Source of the DNA: Clostridia bacterium
GTDB taxonomy: Bacteria; Bacillota; Peptococcia; DRI-13; SM3-B62
Reading direction: 5' to 3'
DNA length: 64,000 nucleotides
Assembly: GCA_018432615.1 (NCBI GenBank)
Contig: JAHDSQ010000016.1
Span: 28,898-92,897 of the forward strand
The notes beneath the pieces were generated by a model. That model saw only the letters and a list, made by a program, of their open reading frames with translations, was not told the DNA's origin and ran no database searches. Shown here in pieces: positions 1-8,781 of this stretch. Each line of letters begins with the position of its first letter. The first letter of the stretch is position 1. Position numbers and translations under genes: made by a program.

Positions 1-156
1 ATAGAAGGCAGTAACCATTATACATTGACAGATTTAGTCAGGACATCGCCAATTTTATGTGCGTTGCTTGGCGGGGGGTATAAAAAATCAGGATACGATA
101 CTCTGAAGTTAATAAACCAAAAGAGCCTTGCCTTCTTTGATGAATATCTAAGATGA
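1..156 (+). CDS. Alpha/beta hydrolase, C-terminal fragment (cut by window edge)
   Basis: Frame 1 is open from the first base to a TGA at 154-156 and encodes the last 51 residues of a protein that begins before the window. The segment contains NHYTLTDL and ends in LAFFDEYLR. This is the usual ending of dienelactone hydrolase / platelet-activating-factor acetylhydrolase-like proteins, where the His supplies the catalytic triad base. The Ser nucleophile and Asp lie outside the window. A regulatory gene pair starts about 100 bases downstream. Family assignment rests only on the C-terminal pattern, so the substrate is unknown. Confidence 0.6.
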   Translation: MEGSNHYTLTDLVRTSPILCALLGGGYKKSGYDTLKLINQKSLAFFDEYLR

Positions 157-256
157 TATATGAACATTTAAAATGATATACGTTCACGAAGATTGCAGCC
201 GTTTTGTTAACACGATAAATAACAGAGCATTATGAGCGGGAGGTGCTAAAAACTAT

Positions 257-958
257 ATGAAAATACTAATCGCAGACGACGAGGCTGACATTCGAAACCT
301 GATTAAAATAAACCTTGAAGAAAACGGATACACCGTTCTATCAGCACAGAACGGCAAAGAAGCGCTCGATTTGCTATTGTCTGAGGACATACATCTGGCT
401 ATTCTCGACGTAATGATGCCGATTATGGATGGCTTCAATCTTCTGCGCAAAATACGGGAATACAACACTATTCCTGTCATCATGTTGACTGCGAGGACTG
501 ACGATATGGACAAGGTGCTTGGGTTGGGACTCGGCGCAGATGATTATCTCTCAAAGCCCTTCTCGGTCTCCGAGCTGATTGCGCGTGTAGGCGCGCAGCT
601 GCGCCGCAGCAACGAATATCTGACGCCGAGAGAAAAATCCGTTACTACCGTTACATATGGGAATTTGTCGATGGATAGAGAAAAATGCTGCGCCTTTAAA
701 GACGGAAAACCCATCGAGCTTGGTGCGAAGGAATATAAACTCCTTTTGTATTTCGTGGAAAATCCGGAGCGGGTTTTTACTAAGCGACAGCTATACCATG
801 CCGTATGGGAGGAAGATTTCTATTACGATGACAATACCATCATGGTGCATATCAGTCGTATCCGCAGCCGCATTGAGGATGATCCGCAGAAGCCAAAATA
901 CCTGAAAACCATTCGCGGTATCGGATATAAACTGCATTATCTCGGTGAGAAGCCATGA
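257..958 (+). CDS. OmpR/PhoB-family response regulator (VanR-like)
   Basis: DNA-binding response regulator of a two-component system, 233 residues, normal for the family. The receiver domain (about 1-115) has the acidic pair DD at 7-8, phospho-acceptor Asp51 in ILDVMMP, Thr78 and Lys100 in LSKPF. A winged-helix DNA-binding domain fills about 130-230 and ends in the typical TIRGIGYKL. The ATG is preceded by GGGAGGTG. The gene overlaps the downstream kinase by 4 bases (ATGA), so the two are translationally coupled. A direct-repeat operator candidate of this regulator type lies just after the kinase gene. The signal sensed is unknown. Genes of this subtype often govern cell-envelope or antibiotic stress responses, which is inference here. 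Confidence 0.93.
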   Translation: MKILIADDEADIRNLIKINLEENGYTVLSAQNGKEALDLLLSEDIHLAILDVMMPIMDGFNLLRKIREYNTIPVIMLTARTDDMDKVLGLGLGADDYLSKPFSVSELIARVGAQLRRSNEYLTPREKSVTTVTYGNLSMDREKCCAFKDGKPIELGAKEYKLLLYFVENPERVFTKRQLYHAVWEEDFYYDDNTIMVHISRIRSRIEDDPQKPKYLKTIRGIGYKLHYLGEKP

Positions 959-2337
959 AAAGTAAATTATCAAGTCAAATCTTAAGAAATTTCTGGGTAA
1001 TCTTTTTACTGACAATCCTTGCTACAGTCCTTGCGTTTGTATTGTTATCCGTTGTGAGCATATTTATTTCCGGTTCTCTTGTGAAAAGTCAGTTTTCCGC
1101 GAGTGAAATCATCAAAGAAGATTATAGGCAAATCGATGCATCCGCTGTCGTGGAGAACGGCGGTGGCGTTCAAATTGTTGACAAGGAATACCGTGTTGTT
1201 TATTCGCACGGGGTCGACACCATCGGAAAAGATCAACTGACCATCCAGGATTTTACCACGTTTTTAACAGAAAGTAAGAGCAAGCCTTACCATTATGATA
1301 TTATTTATCAACCAAAAGGTGAGTTTTGGTTGATTGTTACCTTCCCGACCTCAATACGCCTTGATTTTAAGCTGGTACATAATAAAGATGCTTCCACCGG
1401 CGATTTCAAACAGGCAGCCGGAGCAATTGCCTTTGTGGTGCTGAGCTATTTGCTCATTCTTGCACTTTTCACTTTTATCTATTCAAGGATTACTGCTGCA
1501 AGGATTACGGTGCCCCTGAAGAAACTCTGCGACGGCACCAGGCTTTTACGGGAGGGCGATTATTCCGCACGGGTAGATTTGCGCCTGAAAAACGAATTTG
1601 CCGAATTGCAGAATACTTTTAACGAAATGGCTGCACGTATTGAATATGAGATCGCCCTGCGCCAAAAGTCGGAGGAGGATAGGAGAAGGTTGATTCTCGA
1701 CATTTCTCACGACCTTAAGAATCCCCTTTCAAGTATACAAGGTTATGCCGAGATGCTTTGTCAAAAATCAGAATCACCGGAACTGACAGTAATTCATCAA
1801 AACAGTCAGCGTGCAAACCGACTGCTCAACGAACTGTTTGAGCTATCCAAAATGGATAGCCCTGATTTTGCATTAAAGCCGGTTAAAACAGACATCTGTG
1901 AAACTCTGCGACAGATATGCGCTGAGATTGTGCCTCAGTTGGAAAGCACTAATTTTAAATATGAATTCAATATTCCTGAGGACAGTATTTACGTTATGCT
2001 GGACACCGGCCACTTTGGGCGCATCATTCAAAATCTTACGGACAACGCTGTGCGGTATAATCCAAAGGGTACAACCATTTCCGTCAGCCTGACGGTTCAA
2101 AACAAGACGGTTGTAATTTACTTCAACGATGACGGAGTCGGCATTCCCTCACATCTCGTACATGATATTTTCAAGCCCTTTGTGCGTGTGGATGATTCAC
2201 GCAATTCCCAAACTGGCGGCAGCGGGCTTGGACTTTCCATTGCCAAAAAAATTTCACAGGCGCATGGAGGGAATCTGATTTTGTGTGAAGACGGCAACAA
2301 AGGCTGTAATTTCAAGATAACAATCCCAATAATTTAA
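955..2337 (+). CDS. Sensor histidine kinase, partner of the upstream regulator
   Basis: Membrane histidine kinase of 460 residues. Membrane segments lie at about 13-38 and 154-177, enclosing an extracellular sensor region of roughly 115 residues. A HAMP linker (about 178-231) precedes the HisKA domain with the phospho-acceptor His252 in DISHDLKNPL. The HATPase domain shows an N box around 360-370, a G1 box NDDGVGIP (391-398) and a G2 box GGSGLGLS (421-428). The ATG overlaps the stop of the response regulator gene, so the pair is made from one transcript. The extracellular part shows no domain I recognise, so the ligand is unknown. Confidence 0.93.
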   Translation: MKSKLSSQILRNFWVIFLLTILATVLAFVLLSVVSIFISGSLVKSQFSASEIIKEDYRQIDASAVVENGGGVQIVDKEYRVVYSHGVDTIGKDQLTIQDFTTFLTESKSKPYHYDIIYQPKGEFWLIVTFPTSIRLDFKLVHNKDASTGDFKQAAGAIAFVVLSYLLILALFTFIYSRITAARITVPLKKLCDGTRLLREGDYSARVDLRLKNEFAELQNTFNEMAARIEYEIALRQKSEEDRRRLILDISHDLKNPLSSIQGYAEMLCQKSESPELTVIHQNSQRANRLLNELFELSKMDSPDFALKPVKTDICETLRQICAEIVPQLESTNFKYEFNIPEDSIYVMLDTGHFGRIIQNLTDNAVRYNPKGTTISVSLTVQNKTVVIYFNDDGVGIPSHLVHDIFKPFVRVDDSRNSQTGGSGLGLSIAKKISQAHGGNLILCEDGNKGCNFKITIPII

Positions 2338-2349
2338 GATTAATTTAAG
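2333..2349 (+). promoter_or_regulatory. Direct-repeat operator candidate for the OmpR-type regulator
   Basis: TTTAAG occurs at 2333-2338 and again at 2344-2349, exactly 11 bases apart, i.e. one helical turn. This is the layout bound by OmpR/VanR-type dimers. The first copy overlaps the kinase stop codon. A possible -10 element TATGAT sits at 2382-2387 with no good -35, as expected for an activated promoter. The likely target is the methyltransferase/hydrolase/lipoprotein operon downstream. Confidence 0.45.
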
Positions 2350-2474
2350 GTTCGTTTCAGCTGTATGACAGGTTCAATTGCTATGATAGTAATGGATCTG
2401 AAATACAGCTAATTTTTTTATGAAACTTATTACAAGTACGAAATTTGAACCTAAAAATTGTTGAGGTGATATGT

Positions 2475-3023
2475 ATGAAGCACGAACCATCTCGTTTTGA
2501 GATGTTTCTGACAAGGCTCGCATTTCTCTTTTATGGTAAGTCTGTCTACAAGATATTTGCAGACCGTCTGCCACTTAACGGAAATGAGCGGGTGCTTGAT
2601 TTTGGGTGCGGCATGGGAACGGTTGCACACTATACCGCAAGAAGGCTTACTCACGGACATATAACCTGCCTTGATATTTCCGAGCGGTGGTTAAAAATCT
2701 GCCGAAAAACCCTGCGAGGGTTTTCAAACGCAGACTTTGTTCACGCAGAAACACTGATACTTCCGGCGGATAGTTTTGATTTGGTCTACTGCCACTTCGT
2801 TTTGCACGATGTTGCAGAAGACGCATTGGGGAAGGTTGTCCCTGCGCTGGCAAAGTCACTCAAATCAGGAGGCGCGCTTGTATTCCGAGAACCGTTGAAT
2901 GAAGCAGAAAAGCTTGATTTTATAAAGCGGCTGATGCTTCAAAATGAATTATCCCTCAGGGACAGCCGAATCATTGATGTTCCGCTGATGGGCAACGCTC
3001 TTGAGAGCGTCTATATAAAATAG
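2475..3023 (+). CDS. Class I SAM-dependent methyltransferase
   Basis: Small methyltransferase of 182 residues. The SAM-binding motif I VLDFGCGMGT lies near residue 40 and is followed by an acidic strand end (CLDIS) and the post-motif YCHFVLHDV, all typical of the UbiE/COQ5-like Methyltransf_11 fold. I chose ATG 2475 because GAGGTGAT lies 5 bases upstream. An in-frame TTG at 2445 has no such site. The gene follows a regulator/kinase pair and a candidate operator, and leads into a membrane hydrolase gene 17 bases downstream, so it is probably the first gene of the controlled operon. The methyl acceptor cannot be read from the sequence. Confidence 0.8.
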   Translation: MKHEPSRFEMFLTRLAFLFYGKSVYKIFADRLPLNGNERVLDFGCGMGTVAHYTARRLTHGHITCLDISERWLKICRKTLRGFSNADFVHAETLILPADSFDLVYCHFVLHDVAEDALGKVVPALAKSLKSGGALVFREPLNEAEKLDFIKRLMLQNELSLRDSRIIDVPLMGNALESVYIK

Positions 3024-3040
3024 TAATTGGAGGCTAGGTT

Positions 3041-4234
3041 ATGTTTTATATCATATTGTTTTTTATTTTGATCGTTGTAACGGTCATTACACTCGCATTT
3101 GGGTTATTTCAGTTGCTCTTTCGCATCATAGCACAGATTCGAAATAAAGCAAATCCCAAGCAGCTTACCCGACTGAAAAGGACAGCATTATTCTTTGCCG
3201 TAGTGATGGCGATAAACTTCGGGCTGATCGCAATTTCGCAGTTCACCGCATCAACACCCCGTATTATAGATGAAAGCGGAAATACACCTGCAAATAGCAT
3301 CGCGGAACTGACAGAGCTTGAGCTAAATGGCAGAAAGCAATGGATAAGCATGAGAGGATGGGATAAAAATGCGCCGGTCCTGCTTTTTTTGGCAGGTGGC
3401 CCCGGCGGCACGCAGATGGCAGCAGTTCGTCATGAACTGGCAGAGCTTGAAAAGCATTTTGTGGTGGTAAACTGGGATCAGCCGGGCTCCGGCAAGTCTT
3501 ACTACGCTGAAAAGATACAAAACATCACCATTGACACATACATTCAAGACGGTTACGCCCTGACAGAGTATTTAAAAGGGCGCTTTTCACAGGAAAAAAT
3601 CTATTTGATCGGTGAATCTTGGGGCAGTGCGTTAGGGATTTTCTTGGTGGATAAATATCCGCAGTCTTACCATTCCTTAATTGGCACGGGACAGATGATC
3701 GATTTTGCAGAAACCGAGCGGATGGATTATACCAAGGCTATGGAAATTGCTGAAAATAATGGAGATACTGCTCTCGTAAAAAAGCTCAAGGCAAACGGTG
3801 AGCCGCCCTACTACGGTAAACATGTTACATGGAAGAGCGCGGTATATCTTAATTACCTCAGTTCGTATATGGCGAGGAATCCTGATATCCAAAACCCCGG
3901 TTACAATACCTTAAGGGATATCGGATCTTCTGAATATGGATTGCTTGATAAAATCAATTTTTTCCGCGGAGTAATAAACACTTTTAATGATGTGTATCAG
4001 CAGCTTTACGATATTGACCTAAGAGCTGATTACACAAAGCTGGATGTGCCTGTCTACTTCTTCTTGGGACGGCATGATGTTAATGCTCCTGTGGGACTCG
4101 TTGAGGAATATGAGCGGGTGCTTAACGCGCCAGATAAAGGGATTATATGGTTTGAGCATTCCGGGCACAGCCCATGGATTAATGAGCGAGATAAATTTAT
4201 CGAGGAGGTCATGTCATGCTTTTTAGGAAATTAA
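3041..4234 (+). CDS. Membrane-anchored alpha/beta hydrolase (S33-like)
   Basis: Protein of 397 residues with two N-terminal membrane segments (about 2-31 and 48-68) followed by an alpha/beta hydrolase domain. The oxyanion-hole motif AGGPGG lies at 118-123, the nucleophile elbow is GESWGS with Ser193, and a late GRHDVNAP and GHSPW supply the acid and the His. The GGPGG motif and the spacing fit the prolyl-iminopeptidase/S33 branch. The catalytic domain follows the second membrane segment and is probably on the outer face, though topology is inferred. It starts with ATG after TTGGAGG. It probably shares an operon with the upstream methyltransferase and the overlapping lipoprotein gene. The substrate is unknown. 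Confidence 0.8.
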   Translation: MFYIILFFILIVVTVITLAFGLFQLLFRIIAQIRNKANPKQLTRLKRTALFFAVVMAINFGLIAISQFTASTPRIIDESGNTPANSIAELTELELNGRKQWISMRGWDKNAPVLLFLAGGPGGTQMAAVRHELAELEKHFVVVNWDQPGSGKSYYAEKIQNITIDTYIQDGYALTEYLKGRFSQEKIYLIGESWGSALGIFLVDKYPQSYHSLIGTGQMIDFAETERMDYTKAMEIAENNGDTALVKKLKANGEPPYYGKHVTWKSAVYLNYLSSYMARNPDIQNPGYNTLRDIGSSEYGLLDKINFFRGVINTFNDVYQQLYDIDLRADYTKLDVPVYFFLGRHDVNAPVGLVEEYERVLNAPDKGIIWFEHSGHSPWINERDKFIEEVMSCFLGN

Positions 4235-4647
4235 TTAATAGAAGGAGTGCGGGCAAGATGAGTATAGCCATCTTTTCAGGAGTTCTAACCTTACTGTTTA
4301 TTTTTACCCTTTCGGCTTGTATCGGCGCAAAAGGCAGTATTGTGATTCTTGAGAATGGGCGAGGAACGGGCTTCACAATGGATTTAAAGGAATATAATTC
4401 TAAAAGCAAGTGTGAATTATCTCTTGTTAAGGGTGATGTGGTACAAGTGGAGATAGAATGTAAGGAGGGCGAAATTGCTCTTATGGTAAGCGGCAAAAAC
4501 GGTAGCGAACCGTATACGGGAAACAACCTTAAATCAGGTATTTTCACTGTAACAGTACCAGAAACGGATGAATATATAATGCGAATAACTGGTAAAAATG
4601 CAACTGGACAGGTTATGATTAAAAACGTGGGAAGCGCAGTCGAATAG
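4216..4647 (+). CDS. Small lipoprotein
   Basis: Protein of 143 residues with a basic N-terminus, a hydrophobic core and a lipobox ending FTLSAC, so the mature protein should start at that Cys (about residue 35) and be lipid-anchored outside the membrane. The remainder is beta-rich with no domain I recognise. The start at 4216 has GAGGAGGT 6 bases upstream and overlaps the 3-prime end of the hydrolase gene. An alternative ATG at 4258, after AAGGAG, gives a shorter signal peptide and is also plausible. The position suggests it works with the membrane hydrolase, but this is inference. Confidence 0.65.
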   Translation: MLFRKLINRRSAGKMSIAIFSGVLTLLFIFTLSACIGAKGSIVILENGRGTGFTMDLKEYNSKSKCELSLVKGDVVQVEIECKEGEIALMVSGKNGSEPYTGNNLKSGIFTVTVPETDEYIMRITGKNATGQVMIKNVGSAVE

Positions 4648-4771
4648 ACGATTGTTATTTATCGCAAATTTAAATGCCAGCTACTGCCCTTGAATAAGAG
4701 ATTACGGGAGAAAAATATAGTTAGTCTGTTGACAGATAATCCTGTAATAAATAAATCTTCCTTATATTAAG

Positions 4772-4814
4772 ACGAGCAAGGCAACCTACGTTGTAATTTC
4801 GTAGAGTGCCTCGT
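4772..4814 (-). terminator. Hairpin downstream of the last recombinase gene
   Basis: An interrupted inverted repeat: ACGA/TCGT, GGCA/TGCC and CTACG/CGTAG arms around a 9-base loop, 4 bases past the stop of the minus-strand recombinase gene and also downstream of the plus-strand lipoprotein gene. There is no long T run on either side, so it may be a weak bidirectional terminator. It also sits where the left prophage attachment site should be. Confidence 0.4.
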
Positions 4815-4817
4815 TCT

Positions 4818-6395
4818 TTATCGGGCTTGTTCATTAACATCAACCGTCACGCCCGATTTAAATTCCACAGTAAATTTGTCCTCATATACTGTGACCTTTT
4901 CGATCAACCGCCGAATGAGCTGTTCTTCGTATTCAGCAAGGGCGGTGGACTGCTTCTTTAGGAATGTGCTCATATCAGCAATCCGCTTTTTGAGTTCATC
5001 ACGGTTGGCGTTTTCAAGCAGTAGCTTCTGCTTCTGGTCACGCATGTGGTGAATCTCATCGCCAACCTTATCATAGTCCGCATTTGATGTTGCCAGCTTT
5101 AGAAGCTCCGTTTGAAGTTCTTCCAGCCGCTTATCGATATCTGCCAAGGCCTTGTCGCTTTCTCGATTTATAACGGTTGCAATATTATCCCGTAGAGTAG
5201 TGAGGAAAGAGTCCTTATCGCAGAGCGTCTGATTAATGGCGGTGACCAGAACTTGCTCGATGGTGCTTTCCAGTACTGTGCGGGCGTCGCAGAACAAACC
5301 TGTGTTTTCCAACCTACTAACACAGCGCCATACGATCGACTTTTTGCCTCTGTTGTTCCAATGCACCCTGCGAAAAACCTCGCCACATTTGCCGCAGATG
5401 ACTATCTGAGCGAAGCAGTGGTTGCTGCTGAAGGTTCTGTTCTTCCCACTCGGGCTTGTGTGGACAATTCGGCGGCGAATAAGCTCTTCCTGCACCTGCA
5501 TGAAAACTTCTCGCGGGATAATGGCTTCATGGCTGTTTTCTACATAGTACTGCGGAACGATACCGTTGTTCTTGACCCGCTTTTTTGTAAGAAAATCAAC
5601 CGTGTAGGTTTTCTGTAAGAGCGCATCTCCGGTATACTTTTCATTTCGCAGAATATTGTTAATATTACTGGTGTGCCATCTTTCATTGCCTGCTCCGTTT
5701 AAGATACCATCAGCTTCCAACCCGCGGGCAATCTTCAGCATACTAGCGCCTTCAAGGTATTCTCGGTATATGCGCTTTACGATTTCGGCTTCTTCCGGCA
5801 CTACCACTAATCGCTTATTCTCATCCTTGGTATAACCGAGGAATCGTGCGCAGTTGACTTGTATTTCACCTTGTTGGTAACGATACTGTAAACCCAGCTT
5901 CACATTCTGACTCAAGGATTGGCTTTCCTGCTGCGCAAGGGATGCCATAATTGTGAGCATGACCTCGCCCTTGGAATCCATGGTGTTTATGTTTTCTTTC
6001 TCGAAATAGACCGGTATGTTCTTGTCCTTAAGTTGGCGGATATACTTCAAACAGTCCAGCGTGTTTCGCGCAAAGCGGCTGATGGACTTTGTAATGATCA
6101 TATCGATATTACCAGCCATACACTCGTCAATCATGCGGTTGAATTCTTCACGCTTCTTAGTATTGGTACCGGAAATACCGTCGTCCGCAAATATTCCTGC
6201 CAGCACCCAGTCAGGATGACCTTGTATGTATGCGGTGTAATGCTCAATCTGTGTGTCATAGCTGGTAGCCTGCTCCTCGCTGTCTGTGGAAACACGGCAG
6301 TAAGCAGCAACGCGCAGTTTCGGTTTTTCCTCGTCCTTGCTCTTGCGAGCATGCTTCCTTGCCGGAATTACGGTGACATTTTTACTGACTGCCAT
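4818..6395 (-). CDS. Large serine recombinase (third of three)
   Basis: Site-specific recombinase of 525 residues. The N-terminal resolvase domain has the catalytic Ser36 in [10 protein letters not shown] and the conserved KSISRFARN further on. A Recombinase domain follows (about 190-290), then a zinc ribbon with CGKCGE and a second pair of Cys, and a long coiled coil (about 400-480). Start ATG 6395 has GGAGGTGAAC upstream. It overlaps the preceding partial recombinase gene by 14 bases, so the three genes form one translation-coupled group. Such enzymes integrate and excise phages or conjugative elements. The position at the extreme end of the prophage, next to the presumed left attachment site, fits that role. 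Confidence 0.92.
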   Translation of the reverse strand: MAVSKNVTVIPARKHARKSKDEEKPKLRVAAYCRVSTDSEEQATSYDTQIEHYTAYIQGHPDWVLAGIFADDGISGTNTKKREEFNRMIDECMAGNIDMIITKSISRFARNTLDCLKYIRQLKDKNIPVYFEKENINTMDSKGEVMLTIMASLAQQESQSLSQNVKLGLQYRYQQGEIQVNCARFLGYTKDENKRLVVVPEEAEIVKRIYREYLEGASMLKIARGLEADGILNGAGNERWHTSNINNILRNEKYTGDALLQKTYTVDFLTKKRVKNNGIVPQYYVENSHEAIIPREVFMQVQEELIRRRIVHTSPSGKNRTFSSNHCFAQIVICGKCGEVFRRVHWNNRGKKSIVWRCVSRLENTGLFCDARTVLESTIEQVLVTAINQTLCDKDSFLTTLRDNIATVINRESDKALADIDKRLEELQTELLKLATSNADYDKVGDEIHHMRDQKQKLLLENANRDELKKRIADMSTFLKKQSTALAEYEEQLIRRLIEKVTVYEDKFTVEFKSGVTVDVNEQAR

Positions 6396-6813
6396 TCTTG
6401 TTCACCTCCATTTCAATTAAACTGTAGGCGTATTCTGCCTGCCCGAAGGGGTCGTCGAGTTCCTCTGTTCCTTCTTTCATGCGGAAGGTGGTAGGATAGA
6501 CGACCTCTCTTTCTTGTTTAAACTTTTTGGTACGTCCGAGTCTTTCCGCCCGCATAATTCGTTCCGCCTCGGCAGTGTTGAAAGTGTCTTTGTCAATAAT
6601 CGGTGGATAAAACTCATCACCGAGGTATCGGGTATTTCGTAGCATCCTGCCGATACCGGAATGGAAAGCTTTAATACCTGCTTTCTTAGCTGCTGTCGCC
6701 AAGGAATCGCCGCTCAGGTAAGATTGGAACAATGTTTTTATCTGTTCTGCAGCCTCTTTATCAATTACGGCTTTTCCGTTTTCAATACGGTAGCCGAATG
6801 GTGTGTGACTCAT
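6382..6813 (-). CDS. Recombinase-domain protein lacking the catalytic domain
   Basis: Protein of 143 residues resembling only the DNA-binding Recombinase domain of large serine recombinases (for example the [13 protein letters not shown] and [12 protein letters not shown] segments). It lacks the resolvase domain and so has no catalytic Ser. It begins one base after the stop of the first recombinase gene and its 3-prime end overlaps the third. Short, catalytically empty members of this type recur between two full recombinases in clostridial elements, so it may be an accessory subunit and not simply a broken gene. This is an inference from the conserved arrangement. Confidence 0.75.
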   Translation of the reverse strand: MSHTPFGYRIENGKAVIDKEAAEQIKTLFQSYLSGDSLATAAKKAGIKAFHSGIGRMLRNTRYLGDEFYPPIIDKDTFNTAEAERIMRAERLGRTKKFKQEREVVYPTTFRMKEGTEELDDPFGQAEYAYSLIEMEVNKNGSQ

Positions 6814-8376
6814 TTATCTCACCAGCCTTTCTTTCAGTGTAATTCCGCATTTTAATTCGAATCCAATTTCCAATCGGGAATTGACATGAATCCGCTCTAC
6901 AAAACGGGTAAACAATTCACCGTCAAAGCTCTTCAGCATCGATGCCTTGGTAGCATATTGCAACAGAGCGCTGACCTCGCTTAGGTTCTGAAAGTCGTTG
7001 TTCAGAAATCGGGTTATGGATTCCTTTTGACGGCGTAGTCGTTCTGCCTCTTGCAACAATTCATTGTTGCTCTTATTGTAAACGGCAGGCTCAAGATATT
7101 TTTTGGTCATTAGCCCAACCAGTACATTTCGCTGTTCCACATTTTCTTCGAGTTTCTTGTCAATCGCCTGAATGCTCTCCAAAGTATCATCTGAATTCAT
7201 CCCACGCAGACTGATAAGCAACGGCTTGAGGACAAATTCGTGCCCGAATACGAGCTTGTTCATCATGGTAACAAACGCATATTCAATCTCTGACTCCGGC
7301 ACATATTTCATAGAGCATTTTTTGATGTCTGCAATATGAGTGGAGCAGCACCAAGCAATTCGATGTCTTCCGCTTGAGTGACTTCTGCGTTTAAATGTGC
7401 CACCGCACTGGCCACAGGTGATTTTGCCTGAAAAGGAATAACGGTTCTGATACTTTGTGTTTTGCTTTTCCAGCCCTTTTTCCTTAGCACGCTGATCAAT
7501 AATATCTTGTGCGGTCTCAAAATCCTCATGACTGACAATCGGCTCGTGATGATTTCGAATTAGATATTGGTCTTTTTCTCCATTGTTGTTATGGCGGTTG
7601 AAGTACTCATCAGTATAGGTCTTTTGAAAAATGACATCACCTGTGTACTTTTCATTACTAACCATCCCGCGTATAGTCGTTGATGTCCAACGACCGCCTT
7701 TTTTGGTCGGTACCTTTCGTCTGTTCAACTCATTAGCAATTTTGTGGGTACCCTTGCCGGACAAAATTTCAGCAAAGATGAAACGGACAATTTTTGCTTG
7801 AGATTTATTGACAACCATTTCTCCATCCACATTGTCGTAGCCGTAAGGCGGATAGGATATTTTAAATGTACCATTTTGAAATCTGCGCTTTACCGACCAT
7901 TTGCTGTTCTCGGAGATGGAGACCGACTCACTTTCAGCCAGTCCACTTAGGATTGACAGCATGAGTTCACTTTCCATTGACCCTGTGTTGATGTTTTCTT
8001 TCTCAAAATAAATGAAAACATCAAGGTCAAGTAGCTTTCTGACCAGTTCAAGACAATCGGTTGTATTTCGAGCAAATCTGCTGATAGACTTCGTTACAAT
8101 GAGGTCTATTTTTCTGTCTTCACAGTCTGCAATCATTCGAAGCAACTCAGGCCGCTTTTCCTTTTTTGTTCCGGAGATGCCCTCATCATAATAGAGCCCG
8201 GCGAACTCCCACTCAGGATTTGCATTGATGTAGGATTCATAATGCTTTATTTGAGCATCCAGACTTTCGAGTTGTTCATCGCTGTCGGTAGATACACGGC
8301 AGTAGGCCGCAACCCGCAACTTAGTCTGTTCGGTTAAATTGGCCGTGTTTTGAGCAATTTTCGTTACCTTTTTCAA
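6814..8376 (-). CDS. Large serine recombinase (first of three)
   Basis: Recombinase of 520 residues. The catalytic Ser29 lies in [10 protein letters not shown], with [10 protein letters not shown] and the YFEKENINT segment completing the resolvase domain. The Recombinase domain (about 180-280) is followed by a zinc ribbon (CGQCGG ... CC) and a coiled-coil region. It is a clear paralogue of the recombinase encoded at 4818-6395, and the two flank a short non-catalytic member. A leader of about 60 bases and a SHOCT-domain gene lie upstream on the same strand. Requirement for two active recombinases would suggest a heteromeric integrase, which cannot be decided from sequence alone. Confidence 0.92.
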   Translation of the reverse strand: MKKVTKIAQNTANLTEQTKLRVAAYCRVSTDSDEQLESLDAQIKHYESYINANPEWEFAGLYYDEGISGTKKEKRPELLRMIADCEDRKIDLIVTKSISRFARNTTDCLELVRKLLDLDVFIYFEKENINTGSMESELMLSILSGLAESESVSISENSKWSVKRRFQNGTFKISYPPYGYDNVDGEMVVNKSQAKIVRFIFAEILSGKGTHKIANELNRRKVPTKKGGRWTSTTIRGMVSNEKYTGDVIFQKTYTDEYFNRHNNNGEKDQYLIRNHHEPIVSHEDFETAQDIIDQRAKEKGLEKQNTKYQNRYSFSGKITCGQCGGTFKRRSHSSGRHRIAWCCSTHIADIKKCSMKYVPESEIEYAFVTMMNKLVFGHEFVLKPLLISLRGMNSDDTLESIQAIDKKLEENVEQRNVLVGLMTKKYLEPAVYNKSNNELLQEAERLRRQKESITRFLNNDFQNLSEVSALLQYATKASMLKSFDGELFTRFVERIHVNSRLEIGFELKCGITLKERLVR

Positions 8377-8436
8377 ATTCTCACCTCCTTAGTCAGTGTG
8401 ACATATTACCTCTGAAACGAAGTTATATCAACGATT

Positions 8437-8676
8437 TCAAGGCATAATCTCGGCTAATAGCGGCGAGAAAGTTTTGCGATTTAATTCGGTTATCTTGTTG
8501 AATTCCGACAAGGTAATTAAATCTTTCTCAAGCATAGAAGTGAGTATTTGCTGCGCTCTCACATAATCAACTTCGCGCTGCATTTGCTCATGCGGAGTAG
8601 CGTTCACTTCACCATCGATTTTCAGCCCTTCGCCAATAGGGCAACGCATTAACTCAAGTTTCTGTTCATTGAACAC
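8437..8676 (-). CDS. SHOCT-domain small protein
   Basis: Small soluble protein of 79 residues with a C-terminal SHOCT-like short helix pair (ILTSMLEKDLITLSEFNKI), a domain found at the ends of many unrelated proteins and thought to mediate oligomerisation. The GTG start at 8676 is set by GAGGAGGTGG, 6 bases upstream. It precedes the recombinase genes on the same strand, a frequent arrangement in Clostridia, and could assist or regulate recombination. That role is inferred from position only. The ribosome binding site directly abuts the left copy of the 40-bp repeat described at 8690-8729. Confidence 0.7.
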   Translation of the reverse strand: MFNEQKLELMRCPIGEGLKIDGEVNATPHEQMQREVDYVRAQQILTSMLEKDLITLSEFNKITELNRKTFSPLLAEIMP

Positions 8677-8689
8677 GAGAAACCACCTC

Positions 8690-8729
8690 CTCGCTATACG
8701 GAGAAAAGTGGAGCGTTTTATACACCTAT
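8690..8729 (-). repeat. 40-bp direct repeat, left copy
   Basis: This stretch matches 42809-42848 at 34 of 40 positions, without gaps and in the same orientation. The core runs TATACGGAGAAAAG and then GTTTTATACACC. In the right copy the sequence includes the last codons and stop of the sigma-like gene (GGT GTA TAA). In the left copy the same codons appear with no such gene in front. The two copies bracket the 34-kb phage core. Confidence 0.7.
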
Positions 8730-8732
8730 AAA

Positions 8733-8770
8733 TAAAAAAAGCCCGCAGAGTTTTTACGCTCCGCGGGCTT
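8733..8770 (-). terminator. Rho-independent terminator after the lysis genes
   Basis: On the minus strand AAGCCCGC and GCGGGCTT form a strong stem around a loop of about 20 bases, followed by a run of seven T. It lies about 10 bases beyond the amidase stop codon and closes the late operon before the SHOCT/recombinase genes. Confidence 0.88.
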
Positions 8771-8781
8771 GATAATAGTTA

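Noticed and set aside
153..180. Direct repeat ATGATATA at 153-160 and 173-180 upstream of the response regulator gene
   Set aside because: Short and AT-rich, with a 20-base period; no promoter could be placed with it, so I do not call it an operator.
4648..4817. Search for the left prophage attachment site
   Set aside because: Large serine recombinases use cores of only a few bases, and no convincing shared sequence with the right border could be fixed by eye.
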